64,000 nt of DNA. Origin: Streptomyces sp. NRRL S-340. Its GTDB lineage: Bacteria > Actinomycetota > Actinomycetes > Streptomycetales > Streptomycetaceae. The position numbers and the translations under genes were made by a program. Below are positions 1-8,443 of the stretch, piece by piece; within the stretch, counting starts at the first letter, position 1, and each line of letters starts with the position of its first letter. The notes below the pieces were generated by a model that was not told the DNA's origin, did no database searches, and saw only the letters and a list, made by a program, of their open reading frames with translations. The stretch is taken from contig NZ_JOIY01000004.1 of the NCBI RefSeq assembly GCF_000720185.1, positions 248,001 to 312,000 of the forward strand, in the 5' to 3' direction.

Positions 1-505
1 CCAGCGGCGAACCGGCCGGGGTGCCGGGCCCGGCGGGCGAGAAGACCCGGAGCACGACGGCGTCGAGTCCGGAGCCGAGGACGAGTTCGGTCGCCGCGAG
101 CTTGCTGACCCCGTACGGGCCGCCGGGACGGGGCACCGCGTCCTCCGCGGTGGAGGAACCGGGCTGGCTGGGGCCGTACTCGGCGCCGCAGCCGATCTGC
201 ACCAGGCGGGCACCGCATCCGCTGCGGCGCAGCGCCTCGCAGACGGTGGCGACGGCGACGGTGTTGTGCCGGGTGAGTTCGCGGGCGCCGCCGCGGGTGG
301 CACCGGCGCAGTTGATGACGACACCGGGGTGGACGGCGTCGAGGAAGCGGGTGAGCGCTCCGGGACTGCCCGTGGCGAGGTCGAAGCGGACGTCGGCGTC
401 GTCACCGCGGCCGAGCGCGGTGAGCTGGACGGCCGGGTCGGCGAGCAGGCGGTCGGCGACGAAACGGCCGAGGTATCCGGTTGCTCCGATCAGCAGAACC
501 CTCAT
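1..505 (-). CDS. NAD-dependent epimerase/dehydratase, 3' end outside window
   Basis: Extended short-chain dehydrogenase/NAD-dependent epimerase family, probably acting on a nucleotide sugar. The protein starts MRVLLIGATGYLGRF, a Rossmann GxxGxxG dinucleotide-binding loop. Further on come VINCAGATRGG and a GGPYGVSKLAATE segment holding the catalytic YxxxK pair. About 168 codons are inside the window and the C-terminus runs off base 1. The ATG at 505 overlaps the stop of a 24-codon ORF (ATGA), so translation is probably coupled. It is the last visible gene of an operon led by a glycosyltransferase, which suggests it makes or converts a sugar nucleotide for that enzyme. The substrate cannot be told from sequence. 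Confidence 0.85.
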   Translation of the reverse strand, partial: MRVLLIGATGYLGRFVADRLLADPAVQLTALGRGDDADVRFDLATGSPGALTRFLDAVHPGVVINCAGATRGGARELTRHNTVAVATVCEALRRSGCGARLVQIGCGAEYGPSQPGSSTAEDAVPRPGGPYGVSKLAATELVLGSGLDAVVLRVFSPAGPGTPAGSPL

Positions 506-576
506 CGGGCGGCTCCCGGGGTGTGCGCTCCGGTGGCTCCGGATGCTCCGGACGCTCCGGATCGGGCGGTGGTCAT
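502..576 (-). CDS. 24-residue coupled micro-ORF (hypothetical)
   Basis: Short ORF beginning MTTARSGASGASG and made of SGA/TGA repeats. An excellent ribosome-binding site (AAGGAG, 7 nt before the ATG) precedes it. Its ATG overlaps the stop of the upstream 72-codon ORF, and its TGA overlaps the ATG of the epimerase. It may be a translational relay that carries ribosomes into the epimerase gene rather than a functional peptide. No known family is recognised, and it could be an accident of sequence, but the RBS and the two exact overlaps are hard to ignore. Confidence 0.45.
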   Translation of the reverse strand: MTTARSGASGASGATGAHTPGAAR

Positions 577-791
577 CTGGTGTTCTCCTTCAGGGGGGTG
601 GTGCGGTGGGCTCCGGCCGCGCGGCCGGGTGCCCGTGGTCCGCCCGCGGCCGGTTCCGCCTGCGGCTCCGGTCCGGTGCGGTCGCGTGGAGGGGTGCGCC
701 GGCGGTGCGTGGTGCGCGCGGCTCCCGGGGCGCGCCCGGGGGTGCGCTGCGGGCGGACGCGGGTGGTGGGGGCACGCCCGGCGCCCGTCAC
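573..791 (-). CDS. Arg/Pro-rich 72-residue hypothetical protein
   Basis: This small basic ORF (MTGAGRAPTTRVRPQRTPG...) starts with a GTG that overlaps the TGA of the upstream membrane protein. It ends in a TGA overlapping the next ATG. By hand count roughly 80-85% of third codon positions are G or C, as in real Streptomyces genes. The peptide is low complexity (Arg, Pro, Ala, Thr) with no recognisable domain, so it may be spacer read as protein. The coupling on both sides is the main reason to list it. Confidence 0.4.
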   Translation of the reverse strand: MTGAGRAPTTRVRPQRTPGRAPGAARTTHRRRTPPRDRTGPEPQAEPAAGGPRAPGRAAGAHRTTPLKENTR

Positions 792-2575
792 GGCTGTGTC
801 CCGGTGGGCGCGTGGGCCGACGCCCTGGTCAGAGTGCGGGTCGCGTGCACCAGCAGGACGGTGGCCGCTGCTCCGCAGGCGAGCGCCGGGACACTGCCCG
901 GTCCCCAGGCGGTCAGGAGGGTGTCGACCGGGACGGCGAGGGGGTCACAGCCCGGCAGACGGCCGGCGAAGACGCTCGCCTGGGCCGTCACCTCCGCCCA
1001 GGCCGCGGCGCCGAGGGCGACGGCCGGGGCGTGGGTGGAGCCGTGCGTGGCGAGGAGGCGGGTGAGCAGCAGCAGGGCGCCCAGGGGGAGGGTCTGGGCG
1101 AGGCCGGCGGGCTCGTGCAGGACCCTGCCGCAGACCGCGAGCAGCCCGGCCAGGGCGCACAGGAACCCGGCGAACACCGCGAGGAGCAGCGGCCGTACGG
1201 AGGCGGCGAACTCGTCCAGGCCGCGGCTGACCGTCAGTCTGCGCCGGGCGCGCACCGCGAAGAGGTGCGCCGCCCAGCACGCCGGGGCGCAGGCGAGGGC
1301 GAGCGCCAGGACGGGGACCGTGGTCAGCGGCCAGGGGCCGGTCGGCGTGCCGTCGGGCAGTTCGTCGGGGCCGCCCCCGACCGCCGCGCCCAGCAGGCCG
1401 TCGCCGAGTACGGCGTAGACGAGGAGCCAGCACGTCCAGGCGCGGGCGCCGGGCGGGTGCGGACCGGTCCGGCCGGGGCCGCTGGGGCTGAGCGGGCCGC
1501 GGCGGAGCAGGGCGCGCACGGCCAGGGCCACGGACAGTGCGCCGATCGCGGCCAACGCCGGGCGGGTGCGGCCGGCCGCCAGGTGGAGGCCGGCCACCGT
1601 CGCTGCGCCCAGGGCGCCGGGCAACAGGCTGAGCACGATCCAGCCGGCTCCCGTACGGGGCTCGTCGTGGTGCTCGGGGCGAGGCGGTGTCCCGGTGCCG
1701 CGTGCGATGCGGGCGTACATCTCCTCGGCGAGGGAGAAGACGTCGCGGTGGCGGAAGCGGGCGGCCGTTCGGTCGGTGACGCCGTGCGCCTCGAGTCCCG
1801 CGGCGATCTCCAGCGGGTCGACGGCGCGTTCGCACAGCTCGCGGTGGCGGTGCAGCAGGGTCCTGACCGGGTCGGCGGCGCCCCGGCGTGGGGTGGGGGC
1901 CGCGGCGGGGGCGCGGTCGCGGTCCAAGACCGTGCCACGCCCGTGTCCGCGCGCGCCGCCGTGCGCCGCCGAGCCGCCGACGTCCCCACGACCGCCTCCC
2001 GGCACGGCGCCTCGCCGGCCGACACGACCTCCCGGCACGGTGCCTCCCTGGCCGACACCACCTTCCGGCATTGCGTCGCCTGCCTTCCGGACACCGCTTC
2101 CCAGCGCGGCACCGCCTTCCAGCCCACCGCGTCCCGGCATGGCGCCGCCCGCCTTCCCGCCACCGCCTCCCAGCGCGGCACCGCCTTCCAGCGAGGTGCC
2201 GTCTGCTTGCCCGGCCCCGCCTCCCGGCATGGCACCGCCCGCCTTCCCGCCACCGCCTCCCAGCGCGGCAGTGCCTCTCAGCACACCGCCTCCCTGCCCG
2301 CCACCGCCTCCCTGCGCGGCACAGCCCCCGTCTGCCTGTCCGGGGCGGGCAGTGCCCGGTGGGGTGGCGGGGCGCACGGGACCGTGGAGACCGGTGTCGT
2401 GGGGCGCCCGCTCCTCCGCCGCTGCGCCCGCCCCCTCCCCCGGCAGCCGGCCGTCGGTGCCACGCTGCGGCGCCCGGGCCGCGGGGGGCCGCGCCGGCCA
2501 CTGGCGCGATTCCGCGTTCCAGGCGCCGGGGTTCGCCGGGGTGGCCGGGGGGTGGGGTTCTCTCGGGGTGGTCAT
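788..2575 (-). CDS. Low-complexity N-terminus plus multi-pass membrane protein
   Basis: 595-residue protein, family not recognised. Residues 1-90 are Pro/Ala-rich. Residues about 95-200 are Gly/Ala-rich imperfect repeats (GGGGGKAGGAMPG). Residues about 235-290 form a soluble segment (LLHRHRELCERAVDPLE, then a DVFSLAEEMYARI helix). The last 285 residues carry roughly seven hydrophobic stretches with Arg-rich loops, typical of an inner-membrane protein. The start ATG overlaps the stop of the glycosyltransferase gene (ATGA), so the two are co-translated. In Pel-type polysaccharide systems a PelF glycosyltransferase works with a membrane partner (PelG). This protein sits in an equivalent position, but I see no clear PelG similarity, so that role is only inference. 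Confidence 0.8.
   Translation of the reverse strand: MTTPREPHPPATPANPGAWNAESRQWPARPPAARAPQRGTDGRLPGEGAGAAAEERAPHDTGLHGPVRPATPPGTARPGQADGGCAAQGGGGGQGGGVLRGTAALGGGGGKAGGAMPGGGAGQADGTSLEGGAALGGGGGKAGGAMPGRGGLEGGAALGSGVRKAGDAMPEGGVGQGGTVPGGRVGRRGAVPGGGRGDVGGSAAHGGARGHGRGTVLDRDRAPAAAPTPRRGAADPVRTLLHRHRELCERAVDPLEIAAGLEAHGVTDRTAARFRHRDVFSLAEEMYARIARGTGTPPRPEHHDEPRTGAGWIVLSLLPGALGAATVAGLHLAAGRTRPALAAIGALSVALAVRALLRRGPLSPSGPGRTGPHPPGARAWTCWLLVYAVLGDGLLGAAVGGGPDELPDGTPTGPWPLTTVPVLALALACAPACWAAHLFAVRARRRLTVSRGLDEFAASVRPLLLAVFAGFLCALAGLLAVCGRVLHEPAGLAQTLPLGALLLLTRLLATHGSTHAPAVALGAAAWAEVTAQASVFAGRLPGCDPLAVPVDTLLTAWGPGSVPALACGAAATVLLVHATRTLTRASAHAPTGTQP
2133..2270. repeat. Direct repeat with 90-bp period inside the membrane-protein gene
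   Basis: Bases 2133-2180 and 2223-2270 are 48-bp copies differing at one position (g/a). Partial copies of the same units lie between them. They encode the Gly-rich KAGGAMPG repeats of the membrane protein, and the 90-bp period keeps the reading frame. Confidence 0.85.
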
Positions 2576-4356
2576 CGGGCGGCCTCCGGGGCCGGGGCGG
2601 GGTGCTGGGTGCGGGAGGCGGCGGCAGCGGCCCAGGCGGGGCCGCCGCGCCGGGCCGGTGAGGAGGCGGCGGCGGCCCCGGCGCCGGCTGCGGCCGTGGT
2701 GGCCTGGCCGGTCCAGCGGCCGGGGAGGTGGGCCTCGGCGGGGGCGGCGAACGGAAGGGGCTCACCGGAGGCGTCCAGGACGACCCGCCGGACCGGGCAC
2801 TGCGAGACGATCTCCAGGTAAATGCCGTGAAATGCCGCGATGTTCTGCTCGACGGTGAACAGTTCGAGTGCGCGGGCGCGGGCGGCGGCCCCCAGGCGCG
2901 CACGGCGCTCCGGGTCGCGCAGCAGTGCCACGCACGCCTCGGCGAGCGCCCGCGGATTGCGCGGGGGCACGACCAGCCCGGTGCCGCCGATGACCTCGAC
3001 GACCGCGCCGACGTCCGTGGAGACCGTCGCGCACCCGGAGAACATCGCCTCCACCAGCCCCGCCGGGAAGCCCTCGACGACGCTGGACAGGACGATCACG
3101 GCACCGGAGGCGTAGGCGTCGGCGAGGGTGGGTGCCTCCGGGCCGCCGACCTCCTCGAAGGAGACCGGGTTCTCGCCGGCGGTGTGCGGGCCCTCGGCCT
3201 CGTCCGGGAAGAGCTGGGCGGCCAGCGCCTTGCAGTGCCCCAGGTAGGCGGCGGCCTCGGGGCCGCCGGGCGTGGCCGTGCACACGATCCGCAGCCGTGC
3301 CCGCGGCTGTGCCCGGCGGACCTCCGCGAAGGCGTGCAGCAGGGAGACCAGGTCCTTGGCGGGTTCGATGCGGCCGACCCACACCAGCGTGTCCTCGGCC
3401 GCCTGCGGCGAGGCACCGCCACCGGTCTCCGCGCCCTCGCCGGCCTCGGCGAACGCGGTGGCGTCCATGCCCGGGGGGACGGTGCGCAGCCTGGCGGGGT
3501 CGGCGCCGCAGCGCTCCTGCCAGCGGCGGGTGTGGGCGTTGCCGTGGGTGAGGAGGGCGGCCTGCCGGTAGACCTCCGTCACGAGCCGGCCGTGGAAGGC
3601 GGCGAGCAGGGCGCGGGCGGCCGGGGCGGTTCCGTCGGCGGCGGAGGTCAGGTAGTGCGAGCGCAGCGGTACGCCGTACTCGGTGACCAGGACGGGGACG
3701 CCGCAGAAGTGGCGCGCGAGCAGGCCGGGCAGGGCCGCGGTGCCGCCGCCGGCGGTGTGGCAGAGGTCGGCGGCGCCCAGGCCGTCGTCGTCGTACCAGT
3801 CGAGCGAGAGGGGGCGCAGGGAGTGTTCCAGGTGCGCGGCCACGGTGAGGAGATCCGGTACGCGCGCCTCGCGCGCGGCGCGCGAGGCGCCGGGTGCGCG
3901 GCAGGCGTGCTCCAGCGCGCGGACGGCGGTCTCCGAGCGGAGCGCGCCCGCCAGACCGCCCGTGTCGCGGGCCAGTTCCGCGAGCCCGTACAGCGCGCTG
4001 GCGAAACGGTCCGCCTCGCCGTCCCGGCGCCCCCGGGAGCCCTGGCCACCGGGGCCGGGGCCGCCCGCCGCGCCCAGCACGGCCGCCAGTTCCCCGTAGC
4101 ACTCGGCGAAACGCCGGCGCGCGCGGCGCCCGAGCCGCACGCCGTCGTCCTCCGTGGTCCACAGGGGGGCTGTACGAACCCGGCTGACCTGCCGGGGCAG
4201 CGGAACCCAGCCCTCGTCCTCCTGCCGGCGGCTCCGGCTGAGCGCGTAGAGGTCGAACTCGTGCTGCCCGAGCCCGCGCACGAGCCGTTCGCACCAGAGT
4301 CCGGCGTCACCGCTCACATACGGGAAGCCACCCTCCGTCACCAGTCCGATGCGCAC
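2572..4356 (-). CDS. PelF-like family 4 glycosyltransferase
   Basis: GT-B fold glycosyltransferase of 594 residues. The N-terminal domain begins MRIGLVTEGGFPYVSGDAG, the layout of the DUF3492/PelF branch of family 4. The C-terminal Rossmann domain has VWVGRIEPAKD at 325-335 and the donor-binding ExxxxxxxE motif in EGFPAGLVEAM near 428-438. Residues after about 520 are an Ala/Pro/Arg-rich tail. It likely moves sugars from a nucleotide donor onto a growing extracellular polymer at the cytoplasmic membrane. It heads the operon that continues into the membrane protein and epimerase. A 9-bp hairpin (4386-4409) lies in its leader. Donor and product are unknown. Confidence 0.85.
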   Translation of the reverse strand: MRIGLVTEGGFPYVSGDAGLWCERLVRGLGQHEFDLYALSRSRRQEDEGWVPLPRQVSRVRTAPLWTTEDDGVRLGRRARRRFAECYGELAAVLGAAGGPGPGGQGSRGRRDGEADRFASALYGLAELARDTGGLAGALRSETAVRALEHACRAPGASRAAREARVPDLLTVAAHLEHSLRPLSLDWYDDDGLGAADLCHTAGGGTAALPGLLARHFCGVPVLVTEYGVPLRSHYLTSAADGTAPAARALLAAFHGRLVTEVYRQAALLTHGNAHTRRWQERCGADPARLRTVPPGMDATAFAEAGEGAETGGGASPQAAEDTLVWVGRIEPAKDLVSLLHAFAEVRRAQPRARLRIVCTATPGGPEAAAYLGHCKALAAQLFPDEAEGPHTAGENPVSFEEVGGPEAPTLADAYASGAVIVLSSVVEGFPAGLVEAMFSGCATVSTDVGAVVEVIGGTGLVVPPRNPRALAEACVALLRDPERRARLGAAARARALELFTVEQNIAAFHGIYLEIVSQCPVRRVVLDASGEPLPFAAPAEAHLPGRWTGQATTAAAGAGAAAASSPARRGGPAWAAAAASRTQHPAPAPEAAR

Positions 4357-4436
4357 GCGTGCACCCCCGTTCTCTCCCGTGTGGAGAGCCGCCGTCGCAC
4401 CGGCGGCTCGCAGCGGGACGAACGTATGCGGACATG

Positions 4437-4474
4437 CCGGTGGCGCGACGGACGGTTGTCCATCGCGCCACCGG
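4437..4474 (-). terminator. 12-bp hairpin after the ABC importer operon
   Basis: Perfect inverted repeat: CCGGTGGCGCGA at 4437-4448 and its complement at 4463-4474. The loop itself can pair GGAC with GTCC. It lies about 85 bp after the stop of the ATPase gene and before the glycosyltransferase gene, both on the minus strand. It has no T-run, which is usual for Streptomyces terminators. Confidence 0.7.
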
Positions 4475-4559
4475 AAGGGGTGAACGGTCGTGACTTTCCC
4501 GTGCGGACGGCGTTTCGCCGCGCTAGGAGATCAGCGGGAGATCAACCGGACACCTTTCG

Positions 4560-6377
4560 TCAGGCCGCGGCCAGCTCCCGCCGCTGGGCCCGGCGCCGGG
4601 CGGCGGCCCCCGGGTCGAGCGCCGGTACGGCCGCCAGGAGTTGCCTGGTGTAGGGGTCCCGCGGGGCGTCGTAGACCTCTCCCGCCGGGCCCTCCTCGAC
4701 GATCCGGCCCCGGCGCATCACCGCGACCCGGTCGCTGACCTGGCGCACCACGGCGAGGTCGTGGGCGATGAAGACCAGCGCGATCCCGAGGTCCCGCTGC
4801 AACTCGCCGAGCAGGGCGACCACCTGTGCCTGTGTGGTGACGTCGAGCGCGGAGACGGGCTCGTCGCACACGATCACGCGCGGGTCGGCCGCGAGCGCCC
4901 GCGCGATGCCCACGCGCTGGCGCTGTCCGCCGCTGAACTCGTGCGGATAGCGGTCGTGGTGCGCCCCGTCGAGCCCCACGCGCTCCAGCAGTTCGCCCAC
5001 GCGCCGCCGGATGCGCTGCTCGTCCCGCTCCCCCCGCGCCCGCAGGGGGTCCGCGACGGACTCGCCCACGCTGCGGCGCGGGTTGAGGGAGGAGACGGGG
5101 TCCTGGAAGACCATCTGCACGGCCGGGTTCACACCGCCCCCGGCACGGCCCTCGAACCGGACCTCGCCCGCCGTCGGCTCCAGGAGCCCGACCAGCATGC
5201 GGCCCAGCGTGGTCTTGCCGCTTCCGCTCTCGCCCACGACGCCCAGGGTCTCGCCCCGGCGCACGGTCAGCGACACGCCGTCCACGGCCGCGAGCGCCCG
5301 CCTGCCGCGCCCGAACTCGCGCCGCAGCCCGCTCGCCTCCAGAACGACCTCGGCCGCCCCGGCGCCCCCAGCGGCACCGCCACCCCCCGCGGCGCCAACC
5401 GCGCCCCCGCCACCGGTCCCTGCGGCCCCGGCAGCCCCGGTCACCTCAGCACCGGCAGCCGAGGACGCACCCGAGGACACCCCTGCGTCCTCGCCACGCG
5501 CCTCCGCCTTGCCGCGTGCTCCGCCCGCGCCACCGCGGCCTGCGCCCCCGCCGTCCAAGCGCGGCACCGCGGCCAGCAGTTCCCTGGTGTACTCGGCGGC
5601 CGGCGCGGCCAGGACCCCGGCGACCGGGCCGTGCTCCACGGCGCGTCCGTGCCGCATGACCAGCACGTCCTCGACGCTCTCGGCGGCGACTCCCACGTCA
5701 TGGGTGACGAGGAGCAGGCCCATCCCGGTCTCCTCGCGCAGCGTGTGCAGCAGGTCGAGGATCTGGGCCTGCACGGTCACGTCGAGCGCGGTGGTCGGTT
5801 CGTCGGCGATCAGCAGCTCGGGGGCGCACGCCAGCGCCATCGCGATCAGGGCGCGCTGGCGCATGCCACCGCTGAACTCGTGCGGACGCGAACGCGACCG
5901 CCGCGCCGCGTCGGGGATCCCGACCCGGTCCAGCACCTCCACGGCACGGGCGCGCGCGGCACGTCGTGAGGCACGCGCGTGCGTGCGGTACACCTCGGCG
6001 ATCTGGTCACCGATGGCGTAGTACGGGTCCAGGGAGGACAACGGGTCCTGGAAGACCATGGCGGCCTTCCCGCCGCGCAGCCGCCGCAGTTCCTCCTCGG
6101 AGGCGGACCGCACATCGGTGCCGGCCACCCGGACCGACCCGCTCACCCGCGCCCCGGTGCCGCGGTGCAGCCCCAGCAGGGCGGAGGCGACCGTGGACTT
6201 GCCCGAGCCGGACTCACCCACCAGGGCCAGCGCACCGCCCCGCGGCAGCCGGAAGGAGAGTCCGTCCACCGCCCGCAGTGTCCCGAACCCGACGGTCAGG
6301 TCCGTCACTTCGACGAGGTCCGTCCCAGCGGCCGGACCCGCGGGGTCCGTGGCGTCGATCAGGTTCGTCGGGCTCAT
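4560..6377 (-). CDS. Fused double ATP-binding subunit of peptide-type ABC importer
   Basis: 605 residues holding two complete ABC ATPase domains in one chain. Domain 1 has Walker [10 protein letters not shown], the signature [13 protein letters not shown] and Walker [13 protein letters not shown]. Domain 2 has [22 protein letters not shown] and [13 protein letters not shown] Gly/Ala-rich linker of roughly 80 residues joins them. In most Opp/Dpp systems the two ATPases (OppD and OppF types) are separate genes, so this is a natural fusion. The start ATG at 6377 overlaps the TGA of the permease gene (ATGA). An apparently longer upstream reading frame only runs antiparallel to function inside the permease gene. 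It energises import through the two permeases encoded just upstream. Confidence 0.93.
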   Translation of the reverse strand: MSPTNLIDATDPAGPAAGTDLVEVTDLTVGFGTLRAVDGLSFRLPRGGALALVGESGSGKSTVASALLGLHRGTGARVSGSVRVAGTDVRSASEEELRRLRGGKAAMVFQDPLSSLDPYYAIGDQIAEVYRTHARASRRAARARAVEVLDRVGIPDAARRSRSRPHEFSGGMRQRALIAMALACAPELLIADEPTTALDVTVQAQILDLLHTLREETGMGLLLVTHDVGVAAESVEDVLVMRHGRAVEHGPVAGVLAAPAAEYTRELLAAVPRLDGGGAGRGGAGGARGKAEARGEDAGVSSGASSAAGAEVTGAAGAAGTGGGGAVGAAGGGGAAGGAGAAEVVLEASGLRREFGRGRRALAAVDGVSLTVRRGETLGVVGESGSGKTTLGRMLVGLLEPTAGEVRFEGRAGGGVNPAVQMVFQDPVSSLNPRRSVGESVADPLRARGERDEQRIRRRVGELLERVGLDGAHHDRYPHEFSGGQRQRVGIARALAADPRVIVCDEPVSALDVTTQAQVVALLGELQRDLGIALVFIAHDLAVVRQVSDRVAVMRRGRIVEEGPAGEVYDAPRDPYTRQLLAAVPALDPGAAARRRAQRRELAAA

Positions 6378-7381
6378 GCGAGTACCACCCGTCGGTCGGC
6401 CACCGCGAACAGGACGTCCGCGACGGCGTTGGCGATGACCACGAAGAAGCCGATGACCAGGACCATGCCGACGACCACCGGCAGGTCGACGACGTTCACC
6501 GCGTGCACCAGTTCCTGGCCGATGCCGGGCAGGCCGAAGAGGGTCTCGGTGAGCACCGCGCCACCGACCGCCGAGCCGACGTTGTTGGCGTTCAGCGCGA
6601 TGACCGGTGCCAGCGCGCCGCGCAGGGCGTGCCGCCCCACGATCGACCGCTCGCCCACGCCGTACGCCCGGAAGGTGCGGATGTGGTCCTCGGCGAGGGT
6701 CTCCAGCATCGAAGCCCGGGTCATGCGGGCGAAGGTCGCGGCCTCGATCAGGGCGAGCGACAGCCAGGGCAGCAGCAGGTTCCACGCCCACTGCTCGGGG
6801 TCGTCGGTGAGGTTCACGTACTGCGGGAAGGGCAGCCACTGGAACTCGCCGCAGACGACGATCATCAGGATCAGGCCGATGACGAAGACGGGGGTGGCCG
6901 TGCCGGCGAGCGTGACGGCGGTGAGCACCCGTTCGGAGAGCCGGCCGCGCCGCCAGGCGGAGAGCACGCCGGTGCCCACGCCCAGCAGGAGCCACAGCAC
7001 CATCGCGCCGAACACGAGGGACAGGCTCACGGGCAGCTTGGTCAGGATGATGCCCAGGACCTGCCGGCCGGTCTGGTAGGAGATCCCGAGGCAGGGCGCC
7101 GAGCAGTGCTCGACGGACGTGCCGGTCGAGTAGTCCTGGCCGGCGACGAGCCCCTGCAGGAAGTGCCAGTAGCGCAGGGAGAGCGGGTCGTCCAGCCGCA
7201 GTTGCTGGGCGACCTGGTGCACCTGCTCCGGCGAGCAGCGCGGCCCGCAGGTGATCTGGGCGACGTTGCCGGGGGTGACGTAGAAGACGACGTAGACGAT
7301 CACCGAGATGGCGAAGAGGGTGATCAGCGCGCCGAGGGCGCGGCGCAGCACGAATCCTCCGAGTCCGCCGAAGGCGCTCAT
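6374..7381 (-). CDS. ABC transporter permease, DppB/OppB type
   Basis: 335-residue inner-membrane permease. The first membrane segment is followed by a long periplasmic loop containing CGPRCSPEQVHQVAQQL, typical of DppB/OppB/NikB proteins. The C-terminal half carries the conserved EAA-type cytoplasmic loop (RAYGVGERSIVGRHALRGAL) that contacts the ATPase. About six membrane segments can be seen. Both ends overlap neighbouring genes by ATGA, showing tight operon coupling with the second permease and the fused ATPase. Substrate is probably a short peptide, but nickel or another small solute is possible for this family. Confidence 0.92.
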   Translation of the reverse strand: MSAFGGLGGFVLRRALGALITLFAISVIVYVVFYVTPGNVAQITCGPRCSPEQVHQVAQQLRLDDPLSLRYWHFLQGLVAGQDYSTGTSVEHCSAPCLGISYQTGRQVLGIILTKLPVSLSLVFGAMVLWLLLGVGTGVLSAWRRGRLSERVLTAVTLAGTATPVFVIGLILMIVVCGEFQWLPFPQYVNLTDDPEQWAWNLLLPWLSLALIEAATFARMTRASMLETLAEDHIRTFRAYGVGERSIVGRHALRGALAPVIALNANNVGSAVGGAVLTETLFGLPGIGQELVHAVNVVDLPVVVGMVLVIGFFVVIANAVADVLFAVADRRVVLA

Positions 7382-8439
7382 GCGGTGGTCTCCTTGCGTG
7401 CTTGCCTGGGCGGGATCCCGGTCCGTGCGCCGGGCCCCGGACCGGTGTCCGTGCCGCTCTCGCGCCTGCGGCCGGTGCCGATGCGCAGGCGGGAGGCGGC
7501 GCGCGGGTCGAGGGCCGTGCGCACGCCGTCGCCGAGGACGGTCAGGGCCACGACGGTCACGAAGAGGGCGCCCGCGGGGAGCATCAGGTACTGCGGCGCC
7601 GCCTGGTACCAGACGTCGGCGGCGGTCAGCATCTGCCCCCAGGACGGGGTGGGCGGCTTCACGCCGACGCCGAGGAAGGACAGGGCCGCCTCGACGGAGA
7701 TGTTGGCGGGGACGAGCAGGGCGGCGTAGGTGATGACCGGGGCCGCGAGGCCCGGCAGCAGCTCGCGCCGGGCGATGCGCACGGTGCCCCAGCCGCTGAG
7801 CCGGGCGGCGGCGACGTGGTCGAGGCCCTTGAGGGTGAGGGTCTGGGCGCGCACGATCTTGGCGATGTTGCCCCAGGCGATCAGGCCGATGACGAGGGTG
7901 ACCAGGACCGGCCGCGGGAAGCTCGACGGAACCACCGCCAGCAGCGCCAGCGCCATGATCATCAACGGCATGGAGACGATGATGTCGGTGGCCCGGCTGA
8001 GCAGTTGGTCGACCCAGCGGTTGCCGAGCGCGGCGGTGACACCGACCGCGACCCCGATGGCGATCTGTATGAGGGTGGCGGCGAGCGCCACCCCCAGGGA
8101 GACCCGGGCGCCGTAGACCAGGCGGGCGAACAGGTCGCGCCCGGTCTGCGGTTCGACACCGAGCCAGTGGTGGCCGCCGGCCCCGCCGAAGGAGCCGATG
8201 GGCACGCCGCCGCGCGCGGAGTCGACGAGGTCCGGGTGGTAGGTGGTGGGGTCCTGGCCCTCCAGCGCGGTGAGCAGCGGCGCGGCGAGCGCGACCAGGA
8301 CGAGCAGGGCGACGACGGCCGCCGCGACGAGGGCGGCGCGCTGCGCACGCAGCCGCCGCCAGAACTGACGTGCCCCCGAGGCCGCCGGGACGGGTGTGTC
8401 CGTCCCGGCGGCCGGGGAGGCGGCAAGTACCTCGCTCAC
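7378..8439 (-). CDS. ABC transporter permease, DppC/OppC type
   Basis: 353-residue permease with a cytoplasmic N-terminal extension, a first membrane helix near residue 40, a periplasmic loop with HWLGVEPQTGRDLFARLVYG (a DppC/OppC hallmark) and a C-terminal five-helix domain with the EAA loop (LSGWGTVRIARRELLPG). The start is GTG at 8439, 4 nt beyond the stop of the binding-protein gene. The stop overlaps the next permease start. It forms the translocation pore together with the DppB-type partner. Confidence 0.92.
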   Translation of the reverse strand: MSEVLAASPAAGTDTPVPAASGARQFWRRLRAQRAALVAAAVVALLVLVALAAPLLTALEGQDPTTYHPDLVDSARGGVPIGSFGGAGGHHWLGVEPQTGRDLFARLVYGARVSLGVALAATLIQIAIGVAVGVTAALGNRWVDQLLSRATDIIVSMPLMIMALALLAVVPSSFPRPVLVTLVIGLIAWGNIAKIVRAQTLTLKGLDHVAAARLSGWGTVRIARRELLPGLAAPVITYAALLVPANISVEAALSFLGVGVKPPTPSWGQMLTAADVWYQAAPQYLMLPAGALFVTVVALTVLGDGVRTALDPRAASRLRIGTGRRRESGTDTGPGPGARTGIPPRQARKETTA

Positions 8440-8443
8440 GGTG

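Noticed and set aside
6378..6995. Longer start for the fused ATPase inside the permease gene
   Set aside because: The extra residues are Arg/Pro-rich noise in an alternate frame of the permease gene. ABC homology begins just after the ATG at 6377, which overlaps the permease stop.
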